Shown here piece after piece: positions 27,701 to 35,569 of a DNA stretch of 47,301 nt. The DNA is from Ruminiclostridium sp. (GTDB lineage Bacteria; Bacillota; Clostridia; Oscillospirales; Ruminococcaceae): contig JAFTVY010000075.1 in assembly GCA_017465545.1 (NCBI GenBank), positions 1 through 47,301 of the forward strand. Reading direction: 5' to 3'. The translations under genes and the position numbers were made by a program. Under the pieces are notes generated by a model, which saw only the letters and a list, made by a program, of their open reading frames with translations, was not told the DNA's origin and did not search any database. Each line of letters begins with the position of its first letter. The first letter of the stretch is position 1.

Positions 27701-28831
27701 GCTGTCGTTTAAAAGCACCCTTTCAAATCCTTCGCCTGACTTTTTATAAAGCACAAGACCGCTGTCATAGGCCTTAAAAAGATTATCGGTATAATAGCTG
27801 TCGTTTAATTTATTTAAATCCTTATCATATATTTCCGCTTTATAAAGGCAGCTTTCTTCCTCAAAGCTACACAGAATATAAAAATCGTTGCTTTTAAAAA
27901 TTCTGTCGTAAAACTCTGTTACCGGCTTTCCGCTTTCGTAGTCGGCAAGGGCAAATTCTCTGGGAGAGATAAGCTCCTTATCGTGTCCCTCAGCATATCT
28001 GAAATATACGAAATATTCGTCAAAAACGTCGGAAATGCCGTCATCCGTAAAGTCGGAAAAACGGTGCAGCTCCTTTCCGTTTTTATCTATTATATAATAA
28101 TCATTCTGATACTGATACGCCTTTGAAGTGGAGATGGGTATCATCTCACCTTCTTCATATTCATCTGCAGAGGTATCGTATACCATATAGGCGTAGCCGC
28201 TTTTTGTAAAATCCGAAACGTAGCTGAAGCAGAAATCCAAATCAAACAGTTTTTTTCCTATACTGTTTATAAAATTGTTGTTATCAATTTTTGCGTAGCC
28301 GGATTCCTTAAAGCTCTCGGCTTCTGTCAAGGTATAGAAGCTCGTCCCATCCACCAGAACAGATGGTATCTTTATCTCGCCCTTTTCGTTTATGTAGTTA
28401 TATTTAACATCATAGTAAGGGAATTTGTAGTCCTCATCCTTCACCGCCACAAGAGCAAGCCCGTTTACCTTATCCGCAAAGGGCAGAGCTATCTCATAGG
28501 TGGGTGCTATGACTATTTCGCCGTTCTTATCGGCATACCCCCATTTTCCGCTTACCGCTACAGGAGTAAGTCCCTCGGCAAAAAGGCTGTTTCCTCTGCC
28601 GACAAGAGTCTCCTCTTTTTTACTGAGTCCGAATATATCAAAAATAAAAATCAGCAATAAAGCGGTGACTACCAAAGCAAACACCGATATACCGATTATT
28701 ATGTTCTTTTTCGAAAATACCTTTGCAATATCTACAGCAGAACCTTTTTCGCCTGCATAGGCTCCGCAGAAATTGCAGAAGGCAATATTATCGTCTATTT
28801 CTCTTTTGCAGGAAGGACAGGTCTTACTCAT
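24722..28831 (-). CDS. Zinc-ribbon, single-TM, WG-repeat giant protein, 1369 aa
   Basis: The N-terminus is a zinc ribbon (C5, C8, C19, C22: TCPSC...FCNFC). One membrane helix follows (~42-66), then ~1290 residues of WG/KWG-type beta repeats of the pattern 'G.WGYAD.NGEIVI.P.Y..A..F..G.A.V', clear at residues ~95-135 and recurring to the C-terminus. WG repeats are found in secreted or surface proteins, mostly of unknown function. The zinc ribbon should stay in the cytoplasm and the repeats outside. The frame is intact and single over 4.1 kb. It has its own promoter (28865-28893) and terminator, so it is probably not part of the secretion operon despite lying on the same strand next to it. Confidence 0.85.
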   Translation of the reverse strand: MSKTCPSCKREIDDNIAFCNFCGAYAGEKGSAVDIAKVFSKKNIIIGISVFALVVTALLLIFIFDIFGLSKKEETLVGRGNSLFAEGLTPVAVSGKWGYADKNGEIVIAPTYEIALPFADKVNGLALVAVKDEDYKFPYYDVKYNYINEKGEIKIPSVLVDGTSFYTLTEAESFKESGYAKIDNNNFINSIGKKLFDLDFCFSYVSDFTKSGYAYMVYDTSADEYEEGEMIPISTSKAYQYQNDYYIIDKNGKELHRFSDFTDDGISDVFDEYFVYFRYAEGHDKELISPREFALADYESGKPVTEFYDRIFKSNDFYILCSFEEESCLYKAEIYDKDLNKLNDSYYTDNLFKAYDSGLVLYKKSGEGFERVLLNDSLQEICCENADVTIISGFDKSGIACVKEKNHYAGYSPEGKVFESKYPFGKMNCGLAPFLNDDGRIGFINIKGEIVLGAEYIAVSEFSADGYSTVFCDGSYRIIDTSGKGIINGLDYPINLIHGNGLDLKWYGNTDFTDNVRLIFDDDTISVAQGLFPGEKGDAFERDADYRLYDKSGKLISGKDSIISDYDSGKLGGFLEAVNIKGDGIIRLDRYGYRLVGKDGKVKKEYEDVRYIGVPDEYGVVCSKVHWDYGYDYGYHLGFNNPVQHTGIWYYTEADNGYYLAIGSGVSADVYDHNLNRVSVFPCNLKAEIDRGKVLFHRDVSYSFDWITEDVLNPARSYYVYDYYNGRRILRLDDTPSGTTSELEVTLTKNGFIFCEYTDMADKENILFSQDGKQIATNCEVVADNYKEMVLLKDLSDEKYYFVDRFGNRSEKYEYAQGFGADGYATVRKSDGKYYCIDTYYNDIFSSDKQFKGFCNGLAAFYDDVTGFIGYMDMSGKTVIEPRFHASSDFSYDGYAIAGDDYGGLYIVDKKGNTVIATDGFEGLDSARYINDRELTVYSRYSFENGYKYYLYLDFDEEKEKQFSYGLSSVGGSADYGNMRYLADMYGNLVYGPFEKINGMKLMPDGMVCFDVETGYKSNRLLGIDGRFIPVPENYAGELTVMDNGNIIINTHTGAMILDEDYNVIYGPCENIVYHAGYVEARHLDENVFEHFTFDEDMNPIDEPGGENGWYIRGHDLYIYDKSGLITGYGTFIAKSISKNEIVMEKYNCKVAYIREGKTTYIAVAGNGICTLYSYSEKDGLKVLVQDIFADYISYKDSERIIRDISFSIAEERYIYGEVLRTENGTYVDDSFFIYDIQTGKLINTEFATVEKGCHAICGQVYWLYESNADGLTHIVDGSGNRYLSTSKDIYADISDYLGFTIVENLNRGDGKGYYDFFYYKNSEGVELRNNFFSCQPFRKDGFATVSVFREQGERHEPSVIDMHGNIIY

Positions 28832-28864
28832 ACCGCACCTCGTTTTTTATATACTGTAATTATT

Positions 28865-28893
28865 ATGATACCATCCATATATTGCCTTGTCAA
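28865..28893 (-). promoter_or_regulatory. Promoter of the WG-repeat gene
   Basis: Minus-strand TTGACA (28888-28893), a 17-base spacer and TATCAT (28865-28870), about 35 bases before the ATG. With the plus-strand promoter at 29038-29066, it makes 28832-29116 a divergent promoter region; I see nothing else in this 285-bp gap. Confidence 0.65.
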
Positions 28894-29037
28894 TATAAAA
28901 AAAGCAATTGTAACCGTTTTGTAAACAAACCGCTGATAGCGGTAATGCATACCAAAAAACCTCTTCACTTATCAGGACTATATTTTTTTAAAAAACGTTT
29001 CATATCGGGGAGAATTTTCTTAAGGCATAAAAAATAA

Positions 29038-29066
29038 TAGACAAAAGCCTTATTTTATGATATACT
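29038..29066 (+). promoter_or_regulatory. Promoter of the transglutaminase/pilus-like operon
   Basis: TAGACA (29038-29043) and TATACT (29061-29066) are 17 bases apart, ~50 bases before the ATG at 29117. It is the only good promoter I see ahead of the gene string 29117-34157. Confidence 0.65.
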
Positions 29067-29116
29067 TTAATTATATATAAGTAAAATTCATACAAGGAAG
29101 GGAGGTCGTCGTTCTG

Positions 29117-30352
29117 ATGACAAGAAAGAGCAAAAACAGAATACTTTCATTACTGACGGCGGCTTCCGTCCTTATTTCAGTATTTACCTGCGGCTGTGAT
29201 AATACGGGTACTCCTTCATCGGTACCCGAAGTGTCGGTTACAGCGTCGGACAGTTCGCAAAGCGGTACACCGCCCCAGTCGGCAGAGTCTACCCCCTATT
29301 CTGAAAGCATCACAACTACTCCGCCTACCCAGTCGGAAAGTAACAGCAGTTCTGATGCACCCCAGACTCCGCCACCCGATACCACTACGCTCCCCGCTAC
29401 CCCACCCGATACCACCACACCAAACACTATTCCACCTGACACCACTCCACCCCACACCGCTCCACCTGATACCACGACTACAACAAATAAGCCTGAAACC
29501 ACTCTTCCGCCAAAGCCCGTCACTCCCGACGAGCCGTATATAATCACTCCTACCGCAGACGGAAAGACGGTATACCAGAACGATTATGCGCTGATAGACG
29601 CCTCAAACAGCTCAAAGGGTTATATAATGGTAAGGCTGAAGGAGGCTATGGAGGGCGTTTACAAGATAACGGTAACAGCTATAGATTCAGATTCTTCAAA
29701 ATACACCTTCTCCCTTAAAAACGACGGAAGCTATGACGTAATTCCGCTGACCGAGGGTAGCGGAACTTATAAAGTCAGCATACTGAAGCAGACCTCGGCA
29801 AACAAGGGCGCAGTAGTTTACAGAGAAGAATTTCCCGTAAGCATAAGCGATGAATTTTCCGTATTCTTAACCCCTACCCAGTTCTGTACCTACGACAGAA
29901 ATTCCGAATGTGTAAAGCTTGCGTCAACGCTTACAGCAGGTATGACGGAGCTTCAGAAAATAGAAGCGGTCTACGAATACGTAACGGATAATATCAGATA
30001 TGTTTCAACGGCAGAAAACGCCGCCAACGGATATATACCATATCCCGACAGAACCCTTAGCAGTAAGGGTGGAATCTGTTTTGACTACGCCTCGCTGATG
30101 GCGGCAATGCTCCGCAGTCAGAAGCTTCCCACCAAGGTGGTGGTAGGCTATGCAGGTGATATATATCACGCATGGATCAGCGTATACGTCAAGGGTAGCG
30201 GATGGATAGACGGAATAATAAGCTTTGACGGCTACAAATGGAACAGAATGGATCCTACCTTTGCCGCAGGTGCAAGGGATGATGCAGATTATAAGAATCT
30301 TGTAGACTATATCAGCAACAACAAAAACTACAATGCGATATACCAGTATTAA
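29117..30352 (+). CDS. Transglutaminase-like lipoprotein with Pro/Thr linker, 411 aa
   Basis: The signal sequence ends in the lipobox FTCGC, so the protein is probably lipid-anchored at the cysteine near residue 37. Residues ~45-140 are a low-complexity Pro/Thr/Ser spacer (repeats of the PPDTT type), suited to crossing the cell wall. The C-terminal half (~250-380) carries a transglutaminase/papain-like core: GGICFDYASL with the candidate nucleophile Cys, YHAWISV with His, and MDPTFA with Asp. Bacterial members act as proteases, amidases or crosslinking enzymes. GGAAGGGAGG lies upstream of the ATG. The next gene starts 15 bp after its stop, tying it to the pilus-like cluster; it may modify surface proteins or the cell wall where the apparatus exits. 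Confidence 0.85.
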   Translation: MTRKSKNRILSLLTAASVLISVFTCGCDNTGTPSSVPEVSVTASDSSQSGTPPQSAESTPYSESITTTPPTQSESNSSSDAPQTPPPDTTTLPATPPDTTTPNTIPPDTTPPHTAPPDTTTTTNKPETTLPPKPVTPDEPYIITPTADGKTVYQNDYALIDASNSSKGYIMVRLKEAMEGVYKITVTAIDSDSSKYTFSLKNDGSYDVIPLTEGSGTYKVSILKQTSANKGAVVYREEFPVSISDEFSVFLTPTQFCTYDRNSECVKLASTLTAGMTELQKIEAVYEYVTDNIRYVSTAENAANGYIPYPDRTLSSKGGICFDYASLMAAMLRSQKLPTKVVVGYAGDIYHAWISVYVKGSGWIDGIISFDGYKWNRMDPTFAAGARDDADYKNLVDYISNNKNYNAIYQY

Positions 30353-30367
30353 CAGGAGGGACAAGAA

Positions 30368-31405
30368 ATGAAAGGCAAAAAGCAATTATCCAATATGAGC
30401 ATTTCGGTGATATGCTCTGAGCTTGCGGCTATTATAAAGGCAGGCATACCTATAACGGACGGTATGTTTATAATCTGCGAGGATGAAACGGACAAGCTGA
30501 AAAAGAGAATATTAGAAGAAATGATAGAAGCGATAGAAAAGGGTGGCACAGTCTATAACGCCTTTGAAAGCACGGGAGCGTTTCCTACCTACTTTCTTGA
30601 AATGATTTCGGTAGGCGAAAAAACGGGTAAGCTTGACACGGTGCTTGAGTCTATGGCAACCTACTACAGCGAGCTGGACGAAATCTCCTCCTCGGTAAAG
30701 AGTGCCGTAATATACCCCTCCGTACTGCTTATAACCGTATTTGCGGTGGTTATTCTGATGGCGGTATACGTACTTCCCATATTCTCCGACGTATTCGCCC
30801 AGATGGGACTTACAATGTCCGACACAGCCTCTGCTGTAATAACAATAGGCAGAACCGTAAGCAACTACGCCGTGTACATACTGGCAGGACTTGTACTGTT
30901 AATAATAACGGGAGTGGTTCTTTACAGCCTTGTTCCTCCCGCAAAGAGATTCTTCTCCTCCGTTATCTCCCACACGAAGATTGCAAAATCCCTCTACTGT
31001 GCAAGATTTGCAAGCTCGCTTTCTATGACTTTATCCAGCGGTATGGATATAGATTCGGCTATGGAAATGAGTGAGAAATTTATAGAGAATCAGGCTATAC
31101 GCTCAAGAATATCAAAGTGCCGTGAGGAAATGACGGCAGGCGTTCCCTTTTCTGAAGCGATAGTCAAAACAAAGCTGTTCCCTCCCATTTATGCAAAAAT
31201 GATAAACATCGGCTTTTCTACGGGTACTCTTGACAAGGTAATGAAGAGTGTGGCAGAAAAGACCGAGGCGAAGGTAGAAACGGTAATAAACACAACGGTA
31301 TCCCGTTTTGAGCCTACTATGATAATCATAATGGCGGTAACGGTCGGCTTTATCCTGCTTTCGGTAATGCTCCCCTTACTCGGCATTATGGCGGTTATAA
31401 ATTAA
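30368..31405 (+). CDS. GspF/PilC-type inner-membrane platform protein, 345 aa
   Basis: Two homologous helical halves each contain the GspF motif region (GIPITDGMFIICEDE... at ~25-40 and SSGMDIDSAMEMSEKF at ~218-233). Three strong membrane helices are seen at ~113-137, ~161-185 and ~315-340. This is the cytoplasmic-membrane platform of type IV pili and type II secretion, through which the ATPase drives pilin assembly or retraction. It is somewhat shorter at the N-terminus than typical PilC (~400 aa). AGGAGG lies 8 bases before the ATG. It heads the string of pilin-like genes and a PilT-like ATPase, all close together on one strand. Confidence 0.9.
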   Translation: MKGKKQLSNMSISVICSELAAIIKAGIPITDGMFIICEDETDKLKKRILEEMIEAIEKGGTVYNAFESTGAFPTYFLEMISVGEKTGKLDTVLESMATYYSELDEISSSVKSAVIYPSVLLITVFAVVILMAVYVLPIFSDVFAQMGLTMSDTASAVITIGRTVSNYAVYILAGLVLLIITGVVLYSLVPPAKRFFSSVISHTKIAKSLYCARFASSLSMTLSSGMDIDSAMEMSEKFIENQAIRSRISKCREEMTAGVPFSEAIVKTKLFPPIYAKMINIGFSTGTLDKVMKSVAEKTEAKVETVINTTVSRFEPTMIIIMAVTVGFILLSVMLPLLGIMAVIN

Positions 31406-31415
31406 GGAGCAGGCT

Positions 31416-31739
31416 ATGAAACTGATAAAAGAAAACAAATCGGCTTCTATGTTAAGAACGCTTATCACAGCGCTTATAATCCTGATTGCCGTCTTTCTTA
31501 TAGTGATAACCGCAATAGGCTCGGTACAAAGCTCAAGGAAAGCGGAAAACGCTGAAATAATAGAAACGGGCGTCAGAAGAGCGGCAATGGAGTGCTATGC
31601 AAACGAGGGCTTTTTCCCTGAAAGTATAGATTATCTTATAGAAAACTATCATCTTTATACCGACGATGAGCATTGCATAATACACTACAGCGCAATTTCC
31701 TCAAATATAATGCCTGAAATAAAGGTAATCACGAAATAG
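31416..31739 (+). CDS. Pilin-like small membrane protein, 107 aa
   Basis: A basic N-terminus and one long hydrophobic helix (~12-36, LRTLITALIILIAVFLIVITA) precede a small globular part of ~70 residues with two cysteines (C53 and C88). This is the size and layout of GspG/pseudopilin-type proteins. The classical glycine/+5 glutamate prepilin cleavage site is absent, so it may not be processed or may be a pilin-like minor subunit. AAGGAG precedes the ATG; it starts 10 bp after the GspF gene and is followed closely by two more one-helix proteins. Confidence 0.75.
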   Translation: MKLIKENKSASMLRTLITALIILIAVFLIVITAIGSVQSSRKAENAEIIETGVRRAAMECYANEGFFPESIDYLIENYHLYTDDEHCIIHYSAISSNIMPEIKVITK

Positions 31740-31750
31740 GAGGGAGAGCT

Positions 31751-32254
31751 ATGAACAACGGTTCAGCTACACAGAAAAATAAAAAAAGCAAGCTGGACAC
31801 CATCTTTGTAATGGTGGTATTCATGCTGTTCGTCTGCTGTCTCCTGCTTGTGACTCTTGCCTTTGCAAAGGTATATAAGAATTCATCAGAACGTATAAGA
31901 GGCAGATTCAACAACAGCACGGCAGTTTCCTTCATTATGAAGAATCTGCGTACCTTCGACAAGGAAAATTCCATAAGTATAGCAACCTATAACGAAAAAA
32001 ACGTACTGTGCCTTTACGAGACCATAGATGGCAACGAATACGTTACCTATATCTATCATAAGGACGGTATGCTGTGCGAATTATTCGCAGATTCAAAATT
32101 CCCTTTTTCGGAAAAGGACGGAGAGATACTGCTCCCCTGCGAAAATTTCAGCATCAGCATTGAGGATAATATAGTAAGCTTCAGTATAACCTGCAATCAG
32201 AAAATGACCTCCCAGCGTTACTTTTTAAGAAGCAATGCAGAAAGGACGGTGTGA
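31751..32254 (+). CDS. Single-pass membrane protein of the pilus-like cluster, 167 aa
   Basis: A polar N-terminus (~17 residues) and one hydrophobic helix (~18-42, TIFVMVVFMLFVCCLLLVTLA) are followed by an extracytoplasmic beta-rich domain. Its layout and position match the DUF4860-type proteins often found with GspF/pilin genes in Clostridia; that naming is from memory and tentative. There is no prepilin-type glycine/glutamate motif. AGGAGG lies upstream of the ATG. It ends 1 bp before the next start, and all these genes are probably co-transcribed. Confidence 0.75.
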   Translation: MNNGSATQKNKKSKLDTIFVMVVFMLFVCCLLLVTLAFAKVYKNSSERIRGRFNNSTAVSFIMKNLRTFDKENSISIATYNEKNVLCLYETIDGNEYVTYIYHKDGMLCELFADSKFPFSEKDGEILLPCENFSISIEDNIVSFSITCNQKMTSQRYFLRSNAERTV

Positions 32255-32255
32255 T

Positions 32256-32624
32256 ATGGCAACAAAAAGAAAAAGCAAATCGGGTATATTCCTGATAGAG
32301 CTTTCGATAGTCATTGCGACATTCGCCCTTTGCGCCGCCATTGCACTGAAGGTAATATCGGTAGCGGGAACGGAGCTTAGCTACAGCGAGAATCTGAGCG
32401 CCGCCAAGACTCTTTCAGGCTATATTGCAGAAAGCTACAAGAGTGGTATGACTGTAAGCGAGATAGAAAAAATCATATCTGAGGAAACTGAGAACAGCGT
32501 TCTTTCAGCATCCGTTACCGAAAGAACGGGAGAATATGACCTGAGCTATCTTGATATAGAAATCTTTGACGACGACAGAAGCTATATCACTATCACCTGC
32601 GCAAGGAGGAATGATAATGGCTGA
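32256..32624 (+). CDS. Type IV pilin-like protein with prepilin motif, 122 aa
   Basis: After a short basic leader (MATKRKSKSG) comes IFLIELSIVIATFALCAAIA. The glycine at -1 and glutamate at +5 of the following hydrophobic helix are the hallmark of a prepilin peptidase substrate. The mature globular part is only ~85 residues, so this is a minor pilin/pseudopilin (GspI-like size). The start at 32256 was chosen over an in-frame ATG 21 bases upstream because AAAGGA precedes it and the leader then has typical length. It is the only gene in the cluster with an intact prepilin motif, and no prepilin peptidase gene is present in this window. Confidence 0.8.
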   Translation: MATKRKSKSGIFLIELSIVIATFALCAAIALKVISVAGTELSYSENLSAAKTLSGYIAESYKSGMTVSEIEKIISEETENSVLSASVTERTGEYDLSYLDIEIFDDDRSYITITCARRNDNG

Positions 32625-33084
32625 AAGACAAAAGGAAAAGGGCTTTACCGGTATCGGTAGCTCAACGCTTATTATTATCTTCGTGGTGCTGGCAATTACG
32701 GTATTCCTGCTGTTTACGTTATTTACGGTAAGGCAGGATTTAAAAAGCGCCCAGAAAAACGCCGACTCCCACAAGGCGTATTACGCCGCAGACGTAATAG
32801 CTACCGAAAAATTAGCGGAGCTTTACGACGCCGTAGCGGATGACAGCATATTCGATATTGGAGAATATGCAAAGGAAATAGGCTTTGAGGCAAAGAATAC
32901 CGGTGGCGAAAATTACAGCTTTACCTTAAAGCAGAATATTGACGAAAACAGCAGTATATTATGCACCGCCGTTTTAATAGGCGGAAGGCTCACGGTAACA
33001 GAATACCGCACGATAAACAAGAACAGCTATGTGAATGAGGACTCCTTACCTATATGGGACGGAAATACCCTTCCTCTGTCATGA
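32617..33084 (+). CDS. Pilin-like membrane protein, 155 aa
   Basis: The leader MAERQKEKG is followed by FTGIGSSTLIIIFVVLAITV and more hydrophobic residues, then a ~110-residue domain. The glycine before the helix is there but +5 is glycine, not glutamate, so it resembles GspK-type minor pseudopilins, which lack the glutamate. The start at 32617 is preferred because AAGGAGG lies 7 bases upstream; it overlaps the previous gene by 8 bases (ATGGCTGA), a sign of translational coupling. Confidence 0.75.
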   Translation: MAERQKEKGFTGIGSSTLIIIFVVLAITVFLLFTLFTVRQDLKSAQKNADSHKAYYAADVIATEKLAELYDAVADDSIFDIGEYAKEIGFEAKNTGGENYSFTLKQNIDENSSILCTAVLIGGRLTVTEYRTINKNSYVNEDSLPIWDGNTLPLS

Positions 33085-33095
33085 AAGGAAAAATT

Positions 33096-34157
33096 ATGGA
33101 ACTGATCAAAATTCTTGAAACCGCAGTAAACAACAGCGCATCCGACATCTACATAATATCGGGTATTCCCGTTTCCTGCAAGGAGCACGGAATCATAAAC
33201 CCCATTGACGAGGAAAAGCTGATGCCCCAGAGTGCAGAAGAGCTGGTAAAGGAAATATATAAGCTCGCTGACAGAGATATGTCCCGCTATCTTGAAACGG
33301 GCGACGATGATTTTTCCGTATCGGTAAAGGGACTGAGCCGTTTTCGTATCAACGCCTACAAACAGCGTGGTACCTTAGCGGCAGTTATAAGAGTAGTATC
33401 CTTTGACATACCCGATTACAGCTCACTCAATATACCCGAGGATATAATAAAGGAATGTGCAGGCAGTACAAAGGGACTTATTCTTGTAACAGGTCCTGCG
33501 GGCGGCGGTAAATCCACAACCCTCGCCTGCATCATAGACGAGATAAATAAAAACAGAAACGGTCATATCATTACTCTTGAAGATCCTATCGAATATCTGC
33601 ATAAGAATAAGAAATCCCTTATCAGCCAGCGAGAGATAAACAGCGATACGGATAACTATATCACAGCTCTTCGTGCAAGCCTTCGTCAGTCACCCGACGT
33701 AATTCTGCTGGGCGAAATGCGTGACTATGAAACTATCAGTACCGCACTTACCGCTACTGAAACGGGACATCTCGTAATCTCTACGCTTCACTCCCTTGGT
33801 GCAGAGAATACCGTTGACAGAATTATAGATATATTCCCTCCCAGCCAGCAGCAGCAGATAAGAATTCAGCTGTCCCAGCTTCTTTCCTGCATAATCTCAC
33901 AGCAGCTTATTCCTTGTGAAGATGGTCTGCTCCGCCCCGCCTTTGAAATTATGAAGTGCAATAACGCTATCAGAAATATGATAAGAGAGTCAAAGACTCA
34001 TCAGATCGATACCGTTATAACCTCTTCAGGCGACAGCGGTATGATCACAATGGACGCATATCTGCTTAATATGTATAAGGAAGGCATTATATCAAAGCAT
34101 AATCTTCTGAAATATGCAAGCCATCCTGATATTATGATGAGAAAGATTGGCGGATAA
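33096..34157 (+). CDS. pilT: PilT/GspE-family ATPase, 353 aa
   Basis: The ATPase core is complete: Walker A GPAGGGKSTT (~131-140), the Asp box with ITLEDPIEYLH (~160-170), Walker B-like LLGEMRDYETI (~206-216) and His box ISTLHSLGAENTV (~232-244). Length and the AIR/AGM-type features fit PilT, the pilus retraction ATPase, better than PilB, which is ~550 residues. An AAAGGA 6 bases upstream supports the start at 33096 over two earlier in-frame ATGs. No second assembly ATPase is encoded nearby, so this protein may drive both extension and retraction of a minimal system, or the extension motor is elsewhere in the genome. Confidence 0.88.
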   Translation: MELIKILETAVNNSASDIYIISGIPVSCKEHGIINPIDEEKLMPQSAEELVKEIYKLADRDMSRYLETGDDDFSVSVKGLSRFRINAYKQRGTLAAVIRVVSFDIPDYSSLNIPEDIIKECAGSTKGLILVTGPAGGGKSTTLACIIDEINKNRNGHIITLEDPIEYLHKNKKSLISQREINSDTDNYITALRASLRQSPDVILLGEMRDYETISTALTATETGHLVISTLHSLGAENTVDRIIDIFPPSQQQQIRIQLSQLLSCIISQQLIPCEDGLLRPAFEIMKCNNAIRNMIRESKTHQIDTVITSSGDSGMITMDAYLLNMYKEGIISKHNLLKYASHPDIMMRKIGG

Positions 34158-34169
34158 GGGAAACATACC

Positions 34170-34631
34170 ATGAACGACAAGAAAAATGATACTAAATTAT
34201 ACAACGTGATATTTCCGCTGTGGGTAATTTTAATGATTCCGCAGGCATGGCTTATTGTTTTACCGGGTAATTTCATCATTGACAGTATAGTGCTGATAAT
34301 CAGCATGATAGCATTAAAGATATCCGGTAAAATGAGATTTTATATAAGGCATATATTTATAGTCTTCGGCTTTGGCTTGCTTGCCGATATTATCGGATCG
34401 GCGTTTATGTTTATAATGACCTTTTTATTTCATATGAGCGTCAGCGGAGATGAGCTTTATATGACTATACCGGCATTACTCATATCAGCGGGTGCAATTT
34501 ACCTGCTGAACTATCACGTAACGTTCAGAAAGCAGGAAAAATCCTTGAAATTCAGGCTTGCACTTATATTCGCCATAGCTACAGCTCCTTATACGTTTTT
34601 AGTACCGACAAGCTGGATGTATAATAGATAA
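34170..34631 (+). CDS. Small polytopic membrane protein, 153 aa
   Basis: Four to five hydrophobic segments are visible (~12-30, ~33-50, ~58-90, ~97-113, ~128-147), with little soluble sequence. No family is recognised. The ribosome binding site (AAGGGAA) is weak and rather far from the ATG. It begins 12 bp after the PilT-like gene on the same strand and may simply be carried on that transcript. Function unknown. Confidence 0.65.
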   Translation: MNDKKNDTKLYNVIFPLWVILMIPQAWLIVLPGNFIIDSIVLIISMIALKISGKMRFYIRHIFIVFGFGLLADIIGSAFMFIMTFLFHMSVSGDELYMTIPALLISAGAIYLLNYHVTFRKQEKSLKFRLALIFAIATAPYTFLVPTSWMYNR

Positions 34632-34684
34632 TGGCAAGACACAGCTGACGTGATAAGGAAAAAATTTCTGAGAAAGGAAAGAAT

Positions 34685-35191
34685 ATGAATCGTATTTTTT
34701 GGTCGTCAGCAAAGTACAGTATTAAAAAAATATCCTGTCCCGATTATCTGAAAAAGCTCCCCGAAGCTATCCAGAAGCACACCGATTGGGATTATTCATA
34801 TGAACAGACAGAAAGCGGCTTACTTCTGAAGCCTACGTTTCAGAATATGCCCTACAAAAATTCCTTTGTGCCGGAGCTTTCTGTTACTATCACCGAAAAA
34901 GGTGACGAAGCTGTCTTACAGATGACGGGAAAGCCGGTAAAAGCTGTACGGATCTTCAATATATGCTTCTGTGCCTTTTTGCTTATAATAGAAATATTAC
35001 TTCTCCTTTTGTTCATCACGTCAGGCATCGGAAGTATTTTTCCCCTTTTCATCCCGATTGCAATAATCCTGCTGAACTTTCTGATAATTAAAGTCGGTAC
35101 TGCAAGTACCTTTAAATCGGTTGTAAGGGCAATAAGTAAGGAACTGCCTACGGAGGAAATATGCGCAGAAGAAAAAGAAAAGCAAATCTGA
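34685..35191 (+). CDS. Membrane protein of unknown function, 168 aa
   Basis: A ~85-residue N-terminal soluble region is followed by two hydrophobic helices (~95-117 and ~120-142) and a basic/acidic tail ending EEKEKQI. This is the size and layout of small YcxB-like bacterial membrane proteins, but I cannot confirm a family. AAAGGAAAG lies ahead of the ATG. Its last 31 bases overlap the next gene in another frame, suggesting coupled translation. Confidence 0.65.
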   Translation: MNRIFWSSAKYSIKKISCPDYLKKLPEAIQKHTDWDYSYEQTESGLLLKPTFQNMPYKNSFVPELSVTITEKGDEAVLQMTGKPVKAVRIFNICFCAFLLIIEILLLLLFITSGIGSIFPLFIPIAIILLNFLIIKVGTASTFKSVVRAISKELPTEEICAEEKEKQI

Positions 35192-35526
35192 AGGGTGATA
35201 TGGTGATTTTACTTGCACTATTTCACCGCTATGGATGGATTATCGCTATGCTTTTATGTATAACGTTTCTACCCGTAAATAAATTCTATACCGCAGGTGC
35301 TTTTCTGCTTATTTATTCAATCTGGTCCTTTGTCGGATACAAATGCAGATGGAAGCACATTTACTGCTCCTATCAGAATGCATACCGCAAACAGAATGCA
35401 TACCACAAAAAAATGACGCCGGACAGCATCAACTGGAATCAGATAAAGAAAAGAGACGCCTACATCGTACCGCTTATTTTCCTGATTTTTGGGTTAATGA
35501 TACTGGGAGTTGCGGTTTTTTTATGA
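35161..35526 (+). CDS. Small basic membrane protein, 121 aa
   Basis: The N-terminus is strongly basic (MRRRKRKANLKG), followed by two hydrophobic segments (~14-55). A basic loop rich in Tyr/Lys/Gln is next, then a last helix (~99-120). GGAGG four bases before the ATG, inside the preceding gene, supports the start. No domain is recognised. A good terminator follows at 35540-35569. Confidence 0.65.
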   Translation: MRRRKRKANLKGDMVILLALFHRYGWIIAMLLCITFLPVNKFYTAGAFLLIYSIWSFVGYKCRWKHIYCSYQNAYRKQNAYHKKMTPDSINWNQIKKRDAYIVPLIFLIFGLMILGVAVFL

Positions 35527-35539
35527 TATTTTGGTAATC

Positions 35540-35569
35540 AAAAAGCGAAGGTTTTTATGCCTTCGCTTT
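35540..35569 (+). terminator. Terminator after the small membrane protein genes
   Basis: AAAAGCGAAGG and CCTTCGCTTTT pair across an 8-base loop, ending in TTTTAATTAT. It closes the plus-strand unit and abuts the 3' end of the convergent Cys-rich miniprotein gene. Confidence 0.8.

Noticed and set aside
28832..29116. Replication origin at the divergence point of the two gene arms
   Set aside because: Genes do diverge here and converge near 950, but I see only two divergent promoters, with no iterons, DnaA-box cluster or replication gene.
29216..29547. Minus-strand Gly/Val-rich frames opposite the Pro/Thr linker
   Set aside because: Low-complexity antisense of the lipoprotein's Pro/Thr spacer.
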